Assembly (NCBI GenBank): GCA_009392075.1
Contig: VFHG01000186.1
Coordinates: 1 to 7,831, forward strand
Length of the DNA stretch: 7,831 nucleotides
Reading direction: 5' to 3'
Source of the DNA: SAR202 cluster bacterium
GTDB lineage: Bacteria > Chloroflexota > Dehalococcoidia > UBA3495
Shown piece by piece: positions 1 to 6,543 of this stretch. The notes beneath the pieces were generated by a model, which was given only the letters and a program-made list of their open reading frames with translations, had not been told where the DNA came from and ran no database searches. Position 1 is the stretch's first letter, and each line of letters begins with the position of its first letter. Both the position numbers and the translations under genes were made by a program.

Positions 1-719
1 CCTGGCTAGCTGGAATCACCAAGCGAATAAAGCTAGTTACCAGCGTGATGATCATTCCCTATCGCAACCCCATCCTCACCGCCAAGATGCTCTCAACCCT
101 GGATATGCTGTCCAAGGGCCGCCTGATCCTGGGCGCTGGCGTCGGCTGGATGGAAGAGGAGTTTGAACTTCTGAACACGGAGCCCTTCGCCGAAAGGGGC
201 GCAGTGACCAACGAATACCTTCGGGCCTTCATCGAGCTTTGGACCAACGACAACCCCAAGTTTGAGGGCAAGTATGTGAACTTTTCGGACATCCCCTTCC
301 TGCCCAAGCCTGTCCAGAAGCCATATCCTCCTATCTGGATAGGTGGACAGAGCAAGCCGGCCATCAGGCGTGCCGCCCAAATCGGCGACTGCTGGCACCC
401 GGTGGGCGCGATACCCGCCGCGCCGTTGGAGCCGGAAGAATTGGCCGAGAACCTGGTGCTGCTTCACCAATACGCAGAAAAAGCGGGCCGTGACCCGGCT
501 ACTATTCAAGTTTCTGTGAAAGCGCCTCTATATGACGCCAGTGACTCCAGCGGACCACGACGCCGGTTCAGCGGCTCACCTGACGAGGTGCGTCAGGATG
601 TCCAGACCTACGCCGATGTGGGTGTCACACACCTGATCTTCGACTTCCGCACGGCCGACCCCAAACAGACCGAAGATCGAATGGCTCGATTCTCTGAAGA
701 AGTAATGGCCGTCACCTAA
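1..719 (+). CDS. LLM-class (luciferase-like) F420/flavin-dependent oxidoreductase, 5'-truncated by the window edge
   Basis: The frame is open from the first full codon at position 3 and ends at TAA 717-719, so this is the C-terminal 238 residues of a longer protein. Family members are usually about 280-310 residues, so roughly 60-70 N-terminal residues lie outside the window. A GTG at 45 is available but is not the real start: the residues before it (ITKRIKLVTSV) match the strand just before the PYRNP motif in this family. Visible hallmarks are PYRNPILTAKMLSTLDMLS, GRLILGAGVGWMEEEF and the later PPIWIGGQSKPAIRRAAQIG, which carry the (beta/alpha)8 barrel fold. The family uses reduced F420 or FMN to oxidise or reduce small organic substrates in the cytoplasm. 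F420 use is inferred from the GVGW-EEEF style; the substrate is unknown. It is the first visible gene of an apparent operon with the next two genes, 46 bases before the start of the second. Confidence 0.9.
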   Translation, partial: WLAGITKRIKLVTSVMIIPYRNPILTAKMLSTLDMLSKGRLILGAGVGWMEEEFELLNTEPFAERGAVTNEYLRAFIELWTNDNPKFEGKYVNFSDIPFLPKPVQKPYPPIWIGGQSKPAIRRAAQIGDCWHPVGAIPAAPLEPEELAENLVLLHQYAEKAGRDPATIQVSVKAPLYDASDSSGPRRRFSGSPDEVRQDVQTYADVGVTHLIFDFRTADPKQTEDRMARFSEEVMAVT

Positions 720-753
720 AGTGGCTTTGAAATAACGATTTAATTATTAAGCC

Positions 754-759
754 AGGAGG
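754..759 (+). promoter_or_regulatory. Ribosome binding site AGGAGG deciding a TTG start
   Basis: A perfect AGGAGG ends six bases before TTG at 766. It supports the TTG as start of the next gene over the in-frame ATG at 805, which lacks a comparable site at the right distance. Confidence 0.8.
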
Positions 760-765
760 CACTCT

Positions 766-1566
766 TTGGAATCTCTGAACGAACGATTTGAAAAGGGCCA
801 GAACATGCGGTCGTTGATGGCGCAGGGTGACCCCAGTCACTACACCCTGCCCGGCATCGATCAACTGGCCCCGGACCTGAAACGGATCATCAACGAGGCG
901 CTTTTCGGACAGATCTGGGCCCGGCCCGGCCTGGACCCCAAGCACCGCTGCATGGTCACCATCTCAGCGTTGACGGCCCAGGGGCAATTACCCCTGCTGC
1001 GCCGCCACATCGAGCGGGGACTCAACCTAGGTCTAACGCCTAAGCAAGTGGTGGAGGTTTTCGTTCAACTGACCTTCTACGTGGGCGTGCCGGCGGTGGA
1101 AGCCGCTATGCGGACTACCAAGGATATCTTCGAAGAGCGCGGCATCGAGTTCACTCCTACCGAAGTCTACGACTCCAACCTATCGGTCGACCAACTGTAC
1201 GAGATCGGCAAAAAGAGCTTTGAAGAGAACATCGGCGACTCGACCCTGTATCCAGTGGAGGATAACGATTCCATAGAGGGAGAGCTGGGGCGGTTGATCG
1301 ATGAATATCTCTGGGGCGCCATCTACACTCGGCCCGATCTCGACCCGCAAAGCCGGGCCATCTGCGCCCTTTCCGCCATGACGGTGATGGGCCAATATGA
1401 CCGCCAGATCCGCCGCCGAATCGAAGGGGCGCTTCGGGTTGGAGTAACCCCGAAGGAAATCATGGAGTTGTTCTTTCACCTGATCCTCTACGGTGGCTAT
1501 ATCAACTCCCGGACTGCCATCCGCGTGGCGCGTTCGGTCTTCACCGAACAGGGTCTCAGCGCTTAA
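766..1566 (+). CDS. Carboxymuconolactone decarboxylase family protein with two CMD domains
   Basis: 266 residues, TTG start supported by AGGAGG six bases upstream, stop TAA. The protein is an internal duplication. Domain 1 (about residues 33-115) has WARPGLDPKHRCMVTISALT, a HIERGLNLGLTPKQVVEVF helix and a YVGVPA motif. Domain 2 (about 168-255) repeats this as YTRPDLDPQSRAICALSAMT, RIEGALRVGVTPKEIMELF and YGGYINSRTA. In the protocatechuate branch of the beta-ketoadipate pathway, single-domain PcaC decarboxylates 4-carboxymuconolactone. Tandem-domain relatives are widespread and mostly of unknown substrate, so PcaC activity is not claimed. Neither domain has the CxxC pair of AhpD-type peroxidase relatives, which argues against an AhpD-like peroxidase role. 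It lies between an LLM oxidoreductase and an alpha/beta hydrolase on the same strand and probably acts in the same pathway. Confidence 0.88.
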   Translation: MESLNERFEKGQNMRSLMAQGDPSHYTLPGIDQLAPDLKRIINEALFGQIWARPGLDPKHRCMVTISALTAQGQLPLLRRHIERGLNLGLTPKQVVEVFVQLTFYVGVPAVEAAMRTTKDIFEERGIEFTPTEVYDSNLSVDQLYEIGKKSFEENIGDSTLYPVEDNDSIEGELGRLIDEYLWGAIYTRPDLDPQSRAICALSAMTVMGQYDRQIRRRIEGALRVGVTPKEIMELFFHLILYGGYINSRTAIRVARSVFTEQGLSA

Positions 1567-1591
1567 GAATCAACCGGAGTATCGATTCGAT

Positions 1592-2389
1592 ATGAAATTA
1601 CGCCTAGATGACGGCATAGAACTTTTCTATACCATTGACGACTTCACCGACCCCTGGACGGAACCCGAAACGGTGGTGATGCACCACGGCATGGCCAAGA
1701 GCCACAAGATGTGGTTCGGTTGGGTGCCTATCATCGCCCGGCATTACCGCGTCATCCGATTCGACATGCGGGGCATGGGGCTGTCGGACGTGTCGGGGCC
1801 GAATCATGCCTGGACCCTGGACAGCTTCACCGCCGACCTGAAAGAATTCGTCGACAAGATGGAGATGGACAAGTTCCACCTCATCGGTGAGACCGTGGGC
1901 GGGTCCATCTCCATGAATTACTCCATCAACAATCAGGAGCGGTTGCGCTCACTGACGGTGGCCACTTCGCCCACCAGCTTCGACTCCCACCACAAAGAGA
2001 GCGCCGACCTCATCGACCGGGAGGGAATCAACGTCTGGGTGGAAGAGTCCATCGGGCGCCGATTGGACCCGCAGATCGTCGACCCCGCCTATATCCGCTG
2101 GTACGCCGAACAGATGAAAGCCACTGCCCCCCATGTGGTGGCTGGGTTCCAGCGCACCGCTAGCGGGGACATTGGACCAATGCTCAAAGACGTTCAAACA
2201 CCAATGTTGATGCTGGCTGCAGCTACTCTGCGGGAAGAGGTCTTGGGAGATTTTAGAGGCGCATCCGACCTATTCCCGAATGGCCGGAAAGTGATCTTTC
2301 CCGGAGTGCAGGGCTTTGTGCAGCACATTTTGCCGGTTCCCTGTGCCAGGGTCTGGTTGGACTTTGCCCAGGGTCTATCTGGTTCGTAG
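1592..2389 (+). CDS. Alpha/beta hydrolase with Thr at the nucleophile position
   Basis: 265 residues from ATG 1592. The frame is open back to 1493, but that extension overlaps the preceding gene, so the ATG 25 bases after the upstream stop is preferred; a GGAG at 1575-1578 is a distant, weak ribosome site. Order of motifs: HHGM oxyanion loop (H31-M34), FDMRGMGLS (57-65), nucleophile elbow GETVGG (99-104) and a late histidine in GFVQHILP (H245). The elbow is normally G-x-S-x-G; here residue 101 is Thr (ACC at 1892-1894). The catalytic acid is not obvious: the strand where it usually sits reads LMLAAATLREEV. The fold class is clear, but ordinary serine hydrolase activity is uncertain. It might use Thr, or have another role such as a lyase-like or binding function. 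It is the third gene of the apparent LLM-CMD-hydrolase operon. The C-terminus resembles full-length members, so it is not truncated. Confidence 0.88.
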   Translation: MKLRLDDGIELFYTIDDFTDPWTEPETVVMHHGMAKSHKMWFGWVPIIARHYRVIRFDMRGMGLSDVSGPNHAWTLDSFTADLKEFVDKMEMDKFHLIGETVGGSISMNYSINNQERLRSLTVATSPTSFDSHHKESADLIDREGINVWVEESIGRRLDPQIVDPAYIRWYAEQMKATAPHVVAGFQRTASGDIGPMLKDVQTPMLMLAAATLREEVLGDFRGASDLFPNGRKVIFPGVQGFVQHILPVPCARVWLDFAQGLSGS

Positions 2390-2420
2390 GTGCGTGTTCG
2401 TACCTAACGGCTTGTATCTA

Positions 2421-3008
2421 ATGAATGATGAAGAACCGGGGCAAGACCAAGAGCAATCTCAAGATGGTCAGACCGAGCAGGCGTCTTGGAATGGACTCTG
2501 GAGCCGCCTGAACCTTCCGAAGCTGATACGACAAGAAGGTAATTCCTATTTCATCGACCCCAAATTCCGTCGCCACTACATGCGGTACTTGTACCATTAG
2601 TTGCTGGCCACGGTGGTCCTGGCCTGCGTCTTATTGTTAGTAAACTCGCGACCCAGCGCCGCGTTTGCCGCTGGTATTGGCTCCAGCGTGGTTAGAATCT
2701 TCGTGATGTCTTCAGGAACCACTTCACGCCTGCGGGCGCTCATCGGCGGACACACCATTGCGATAATACTTGGGTCTCTAGCCTCATTAATCTTGTTCGC
2801 CGAACCTATCGAATCGATCATCTAAAGTCGCAGCCTCTTTAACGCGGTTGCGATCACCGACACTGAACATCCGTCGGACGCTGGAATCGCCATTGGAATG
2901 TCCAGCAGAACCTGGAGCTTCGAAGTCTTCTTAGCCATTCTGGGCGCTGTTTTGATCCTTGCCCTATTCAAGCTGGTTTTGAGACCACAGCTCAGAGACT
3001 TGATTTAG
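2421..3008 (+). pseudogene. HPP-family integral membrane protein, broken by two in-frame stops
   Basis: One reading frame from ATG 2421 to TAG 3006-3008 reads as a single HPP-family protein of about 195 codons, but it is interrupted by TAG at 2598-2600 and TAA at 2823-2825. The first part is a charged, Gln-rich N-terminus followed by FIDPKFRRHYMRYLYH. The second has two hydrophobic helices with GIGSSVVRIFVM and RLRALIGGH between them. The third begins with SRSLFNAVAITDTEHPSDAG and ends in a last helix and LVLRPQLRDLI. HPP proteins have four membrane segments and a TEHPPAAG-type motif; here HPP has become HPS, and the helix expected between IGGH and TEHP is missing around the second stop. This suggests an in-frame deletion there. 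No frameshift is needed. No clear ribosome site precedes the ATG. The role of the family is poorly known. Loss of function is inferred from the combined lesions. Confidence 0.75.
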
Positions 3009-3026
3009 ACTCGGGACAATTGATTC

Positions 3027-3407
3027 TCACGAAGCCGTTTGAGAGATTGAGTAGCCAATCCAAACCGCGGCAAGACCCAGACACACCTGGAGACCGATGT
3101 TGGAGAATGCTGCTAACGACTGACCATCCCTGAGCAACTGAACGGTCTCGTACCCAAAGGCTGAAAAGGTCGTGAAGCCGCCCAGGACTCCTATGAGCAA
3201 TAACGCCCGCGCTTCCTGGCTAAGCAGGTTACGGCTTTCAGAAAGCCCACCTAACAACCCAATAAACAAACATCCCAGTATGTTTACCGTTAGGGTTCCG
3301 GCGGGCAGCGACAAGGTGTGAAGGAAGTCTTGCACCCAGTTGGTGACTGCATAGCGCATCACCGCGCCGAAAAACCCACCAACACCCACCAGCAAAATAA
3401 GTAGCAA
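3027..3407 (-). CDS. crcB: CrcB/FluC fluoride ion channel
   Basis: 126 residues, TTG start, stop TGA. FluC proteins form dual-topology dimers in the inner membrane that let fluoride leave the cell. Key motifs are present: VGVGGFFGAVMRY (7-19, with R18), GTLTVNILG (37-45, with the conserved Asn at 42) and GGFTTFSAF (76-84, with the pore Phe residues 81 and 84). About four membrane segments are visible and the length is typical (about 120-130). The frame is open up to an ATG at 3530, giving 41 more residues. That extension is polar, matches nothing in the family and has no ribosome site, while the TTG at 3407 has AAGGAG six bases upstream and places the first helix at the N-terminus as usual. 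A single copy in the window fits a homodimer, though a second copy elsewhere cannot be excluded. It converges with the HPP pseudogene, 18 bases apart. Confidence 0.93.
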   Translation of the reverse strand: MLLILLVGVGGFFGAVMRYAVTNWVQDFLHTLSLPAGTLTVNILGCLFIGLLGGLSESRNLLSQEARALLLIGVLGGFTTFSAFGYETVQLLRDGQSLAAFSNIGLQVCLGLAAVWIGYSISQTAS

Positions 3408-3413
3408 CTTAGT

Positions 3414-3419
3414 CTCCTT
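3414..3419 (-). promoter_or_regulatory. crcB: Ribosome binding site of crcB (AAGGAG)
   Basis: On the minus strand AAGGAG lies six bases before TTG 3407. This decides the crcB start against the longer ATG version at 3530, which has no such site. Confidence 0.7.
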
Positions 3420-3640
3420 CTCAGAGAGCTTGTCCCTGGTATAACCCGCGTTGTCCGAACCTGAGGTCAAACGGCACTGAAAGAAAGAATGATCACCAGT
3501 TGTACCACCATTAACTAAGCCGTAGACCATTCAGTGAAATTATTCATTAGTAGCCATTTTTCCATCTTCTTGGTAAATGGTTCCTAGCCTGACGAAGCGG
3601 GTTTGTAGAAAAATTGACGCCCCATTCCAGCCGTGCCAGA

Positions 3641-3668
3641 AAAGCTTCTGAGTTCAATTTGAAGCTTT
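3641..3668. repeat. Short inverted repeat AAAGCTTC / GAAGCTTT
   Basis: Two perfect 8-base arms (3641-3648 and 3661-3668) are separated by 12 bases. The stem is only moderately GC-rich and no T-run follows on either strand, so it is not a convincing terminator. It could be a protein-binding site upstream of crcB or chance. Confidence 0.35.
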
Positions 3669-3729
3669 GAGTTGAAAAACCCATGTCTGGTGCTCTTACG
3701 TTCGTTTCACCCCATTCGTGCTGAGAGCC

Positions 3730-3867
3730 TCAATAAATAGGGCCAGCCAACTCCTCTGCAAATGCGGAGAAACGTATTGCCGGACAATAGTCTTTCAGGC
3801 CGAAACGGTGGATTGGGTCAGCGCATTAGTTCCAAGCTTGCTCCATTCTTTCACCTCCACCGGATTC
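3730..3867 (-). other. Possible coding relic with a strong ribosome site and a hexapeptide ORF
   Basis: On the minus strand GGAGGTG (3858-3852) stands five bases before ATG 3846, which encodes only MEQAWN before TAA 3828-3826. After that stop the same frame continues without interruption as a protein-like run (CADPIHRFGLKDYCPAIRF and then SAFAEELAGPIY) to TGA 3732-3730. The residues before the ATG (GRESGGGER) are in the same frame too. Either this is a fragment of a decayed gene with an internal nonsense codon, or chance. I do not recognise the family. Confidence 0.25.
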
Positions 3868-4323
3868 ACGTCCCCCTAAACGCATTATTTGCCATCGCCG
3901 TCGGCGCACTGCAGCCGGGCTGAGATCGGTAGGGGTTCCGTTACCTGCTGGACATCGTGGACGCAATTTTCTTCGTCCTAAGGGCAGACATTTTAAGCTC
4001 CATAGGCAAATGATATGTAATTGTGATACCAGCTGCCGGTGGCCTACCAATACCAATCGCTGCACGCCGCTCTAGCACGATTTTGAAGTCGAGACGTAGG
4101 GCACATTCCCGTTGTGGGGTGGGATAACCAGCGCAAGCTATTGGGGATGATCCGCAGGCACGATATCATTCGGGCCTATACCGGTAGCACCAGAGAGGGA
4201 TAAGTAGCACGGTATTGCTCACCTCACCTGGACTAAAACCCTCCATTGGCCCACATTTGTTCCTGGAATAAAATCCGGTTTCGGCACCTGAGTGCTTGCT
4301 TAAAGCTCGTATAAAATCAACCC

Positions 4324-4330
4324 AGGGAGG
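4324..4330 (+). promoter_or_regulatory. Ribosome binding site of the SDR gene (AGGGAGG)
   Basis: AGGGAGG ends nine bases before ATG 4340 and supports that start. Confidence 0.65.
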
Positions 4331-4339
4331 CCATATAAC

Positions 4340-5134
4340 ATGAACCTTTCACTTGAAGGCAAGATAGCCATCGTGACCGGAGGCAGCAAAGGCATCGGCC
4401 GGGCCACCGCGTTGGCTTTGGCCCAAGAGGGCGTGGACGTTGCCATCTGCGCACGCGGCAAAGCCGACCTGGAAGATACTACCGCAACGATCGAGGCCGC
4501 CTCTGGCCGCAAGGTTTTGCCCATACAGGCAGATATGGGAGAACCGAAGGACATCACGGCAATGGTGGCGGCCACAGTGGCTGAATTTGGCGGCGTAGAC
4601 ATCCTAGTCAATAACGCAGTGAATTCAAAAGCCGCGCCATTCATGGAGTTGACCGACGAAGACTGGATGAACCATATCAACGTTAAAGTCATGGGATACG
4701 TACGTTGTTCGCGAGAGGTTATTCCCCACGTGCAGGCACGGGGTGGCGGAAGGATAATCCACATCGGCGGAATGGCCGCCCGGCAAGCGAACACACTTGC
4801 CAACAGCAATGGCGTAACCAATGCATCGGTCTCCAACATGGCCAAGAATCTCTCTGATGCATTCGCGTCCGAGGGAATATTGGTCAATTGCATCCATCCA
4901 GGAACAACAAGAACCGAAAGGCAAACCCGAAGCCTGATAGCGCGAGCGGACCATGCCAATATTTCAGTTGACGAAGCCGAACGCCGCGCCGTCGCGGATA
5001 TACCCATCGGCCGCATGGTGGCATCCAAAGACATCGCCGACCTGATCTTGTTCTTGGTATCGGACCGCGCTGGGGCCATCACCGGCCAGACCATCGCCGT
5101 CGAGGGCGGAGCAGACCGCGGTATGAATTTCTAA
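4340..5134 (+). CDS. SDR-family oxidoreductase with a degenerate catalytic site
   Basis: 264 residues, normal for classical short-chain dehydrogenases/reductases, ATG start with AGGGAGG. The Rossmann cofactor motifs are intact: TGGSKGIG (13-20), ADM with D65, and NNAV (91-94, normally NNAG). K17 and R39 suggest a preference for NADP(H). The structural Asn (N114) and the PG pair (187-188) are in place. The catalytic Ser-Tyr-xxx-Lys set is not. In the Ser segment the sequence reads IHIGGMAARQ (G143-G144), and thirteen residues on, where YxxxK should stand, it reads NGVTN (N157 and N161). I recall related SDR-like proteins in Actinobacteria and Chloroflexota with similar replacements, so this may be a divergent subfamily, not decay. 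The frame and start signals are intact. The gene stands alone: over 900 bases lack a gene upstream, and 126 bases separate it from the lipoprotein gene. Function unknown; ordinary alcohol dehydrogenase chemistry is doubtful. Confidence 0.88.
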   Translation: MNLSLEGKIAIVTGGSKGIGRATALALAQEGVDVAICARGKADLEDTTATIEAASGRKVLPIQADMGEPKDITAMVAATVAEFGGVDILVNNAVNSKAAPFMELTDEDWMNHINVKVMGYVRCSREVIPHVQARGGGRIIHIGGMAARQANTLANSNGVTNASVSNMAKNLSDAFASEGILVNCIHPGTTRTERQTRSLIARADHANISVDEAERRAVADIPIGRMVASKDIADLILFLVSDRAGAITGQTIAVEGGADRGMNF

Positions 5135-5247
5135 TTCTGGCATTTACCTATCGCAACCGATACCCTGAATAAGTCATCAAAATACATAGGTCTATCCGAT
5201 ACCACAACCCGGGCACGACCTCTCCGGCCGTCTCACCACATAGACCA

Positions 5248-5253
5248 AAAGGA
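5248..5253 (+). promoter_or_regulatory. Ribosome binding site (AAAGGA) of the thioredoxin-fold lipoprotein gene
   Basis: AAAGGA ends seven bases before ATG 5261. It supports this start although the signal peptide then has a rather long n-region of about 19 residues. Confidence 0.5.
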
Positions 5254-5260
5254 AACATAG

Positions 5261-6199
5261 ATGCTTAACCTGGCCAACGGGGTTGGACCCATCGCACAGA
5301 CGCTGAACCTGCGGACGTTATTCTTCCTCACGCCCTTGTTGCTACTTCTCGTGGCAGCGTGCTCCTCGGACTCGGATGACCCGATCATCTCCAGCGAGCA
5401 ACAGGCCGGGGGCCCCGAGTACTCGGGCGTCATCGTAACCACAGACATGGCGGTGGGCGTGAGTCGCATCATGTTCGGCGTAGTCAACCGCGACGGAATG
5501 CCGGAATTAAGTACATCCTCGGATGTGAAGGTCTATTCCTTGGTGCCACGGGAAGACGCCAGAGAGTTGAAACAATCGCTGACCGCCAGCTTCGTAAACT
5601 GGCCGACCACGGTCGGCGGCGTGTTCGTGGCGGACCTGGACCTGGACACTGCTGGGGCTTATGAACTCGACATTAGTTTCACATCCAGCATCGGCACTCC
5701 CATCTTCGCCCAGACCAGTTTCTTGCTCAAAGAAGAACCCAGCACTCCAGCTCTCGGCTCAGCGGCCCCGGCCAGCGTAACCCACACGGCCGCTCTCACC
5801 GACGACATTTCCCACATCACCAGCTCCCCTGTCCCGGACCCGGACCTTTATGAGTTGTCTATCCATGAAGCGCTGCAACAAGACAAGCCCGTGGTTATCG
5901 TGTTTGCTACCCCAGCATTCTGTGTTAGCGCAACCTGCGGGCCGCAAGTGGGTGAGCTGACCAAGGTGAAAGAGAGCGTGGGGGACCGGGCGAACTACAT
6001 CCACGTAGAGGTCTTTGAAGAGCCTCATCTGGTGGAGGGGGCAAGGCCTACCGGCGGTCTGGTCCCAGCAGTAGAGGAGTGGGGGCTGCCCACGGAACCG
6101 TGGACGTTCATAATCGACAGTCAGGGATTGGTGCGCGCCAAATTCGAGCAGTTCACCACGGCGTCTGAGATTGAATCCAAGCTCCGGGAGATTCTTTAG
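5261..6199 (+). CDS. Secreted lipoprotein with C-terminal thioredoxin-like domain (CX4C)
   Basis: 312 residues. A lipoprotein signal peptide is visible: an n-region to R18, a hydrophobic stretch FFLTPLLLLLVAA and lipobox VAAC with C34, so the mature protein is probably lipid-anchored outside the cytoplasmic membrane. Residues about 50-165 look like a beta-sandwich domain (YSGVIVTTDMAVGVSRIMFG, then VADLDLDTAGAYELDISF), similar in style to FixH/Ig-like modules. A Ser/Pro/Ala/Thr-rich linker follows. From about 200 to the end there is a thioredoxin fold: KPVVIVFATPAFCVSATCGP with cysteines 221 and 226, then EPWTFIIDSQGLVRAKF, where the Pro fits the cis-Pro loop. The cysteine pair is CX4C instead of the usual CXXC, a pattern I recall in related lipoproteins. 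A role in extracytoplasmic thiol redox or metal handling is inferred. It ends tail to tail with the minus-strand lipoprotein gene, overlapping by 4 bases. Confidence 0.88.
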   Translation: MLNLANGVGPIAQTLNLRTLFFLTPLLLLLVAACSSDSDDPIISSEQQAGGPEYSGVIVTTDMAVGVSRIMFGVVNRDGMPELSTSSDVKVYSLVPREDARELKQSLTASFVNWPTTVGGVFVADLDLDTAGAYELDISFTSSIGTPIFAQTSFLLKEEPSTPALGSAAPASVTHTAALTDDISHITSSPVPDPDLYELSIHEALQQDKPVVIVFATPAFCVSATCGPQVGELTKVKESVGDRANYIHVEVFEEPHLVEGARPTGGLVPAVEEWGLPTEPWTFIIDSQGLVRAKFEQFTTASEIESKLREIL

Positions 6200-6543
6200 C
6201 CGCCGGGAGCCATAAGATCTCGAACACCGGTGGCGATGAGGTCGCCGCGATATACGCTATAGGTAACTACCACTTTTTCACCAAGAACTTGGTGTTGCCT
6301 CAGGTGTGCAGCGTTGATGCCGACAGGTCCTTCCGTGGAAAACGTCCAAACTTTACCGTCGTCGTCCCGCACGCGTAGTAGCTCAATCTCCATCAAATCA
6401 CGCTCGACAGCCTCTACGACCAATCCGGTCACCGTTTTTTCGCTGTCACCGCCGCAGGCCACAGCAATCAGCAACACGGCCATGCCTGCCGTCAACGCCG
6501 ATACCAGTCTTTTAGTCCCGCTCCGTCCTATGGTCGGAATCAT
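6196..6543 (-). CDS. Small lipoprotein encoded with an ABC-2 exporter
   Basis: 115 residues from ATG 6543. The frame is open up to 6618, but that would lie inside the permease gene and hide the signal peptide; the chosen ATG overlaps the permease stop as ATGA (6540-6543), typical of coupled translation. The N-terminus has basic residues (R7, K11, R12), a hydrophobic stretch LVSALTAGMAVLLIAVA and C30 in the lipobox position (AVAC, with an unusual Ala at -3), followed by GGDSEK. The mature part is short and beta-rich: VTGLVVEAVERDLMEIELL, KVWTFSTEGPVGINAAHLRQH and VVVTYSVYRGDLIATGVRDL. This looks like a small OB- or DUF5666-like barrel; I recognise the style but cannot name a family with certainty. 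As third gene after the ABC ATPase and permease it may serve the exporter at the outer face of the membrane; this is inferred from position only. Confidence 0.8.
   Translation of the reverse strand: MIPTIGRSGTKRLVSALTAGMAVLLIAVACGGDSEKTVTGLVVEAVERDLMEIELLRVRDDDGKVWTFSTEGPVGINAAHLRQHQVLGEKVVVTYSVYRGDLIATGVRDLMAPGG

Larger units (their letters stand above)
3408..4339. other. About 930 bases with no supported gene
   Basis: Between the crcB start and the SDR gene I see no gene that can be defended. The first 120 bases are crcB leader; no fluoride riboswitch pattern was found in it. Open frames are short. The longest, on the minus strand at 3826-4065, is rich in Arg, Cys and Leu and looks random. 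Several stretches of a few dozen codons read protein-like on the minus strand but are cut by stops. The one at about 3730-3867 is listed separately; another at about 4080-4190 includes GATGIGPNDIVPADHPQ before a TAG. The sampled base composition is poorer in GC than the flanking genes. The region may hold remains of decayed genes, in keeping with the neighbouring pseudogene. A TATAAAAT at 4310-4317 could be a -10 element for the SDR gene, but no convincing -35 partner stands at the right distance. Confidence 0.6.

Noticed and set aside
1493..1591. Upstream extension of the alpha/beta hydrolase
   Set aside because: It overlaps the end of the CMD gene in another frame and lies before the normal N-terminus of the family.
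2421..3008. Stop-codon recoding as explanation of the HPP frame
   Set aside because: The two stops are different (TAG and TAA), both are used as normal terminators by neighbouring genes, and a helix and the HPP motif are lost as well.
3408..3600. Fluoride riboswitch upstream of crcB
   Set aside because: I looked for the GATG hairpin and the TGATG-CCTAC end on the minus strand. Only a loose ATGGCTACT was seen, without the pairing partners.
3826..4065. 79-residue minus-strand frame in the gap
   Set aside because: Arg/Cys-rich random-looking sequence with no good start; only its last codons have a ribosome site, and these are treated separately as a possible relic.
4310..4317. TATAAAAT as a promoter -10 of the SDR gene
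   Set aside because: No -35-like sequence at 16-18 bases; a single AT-rich match is not enough.
4300..5094. 264-residue open frame antisense to the SDR gene
   Set aside because: It is a shadow of the SDR coding strand, with biased Ser/Ala/Met content, no family motifs and no ribosome site.
5149..5162. TATCG-CAAC-CGATA hairpin after the SDR gene as a terminator
   Set aside because: The stem has only five base pairs and no T-run follows.
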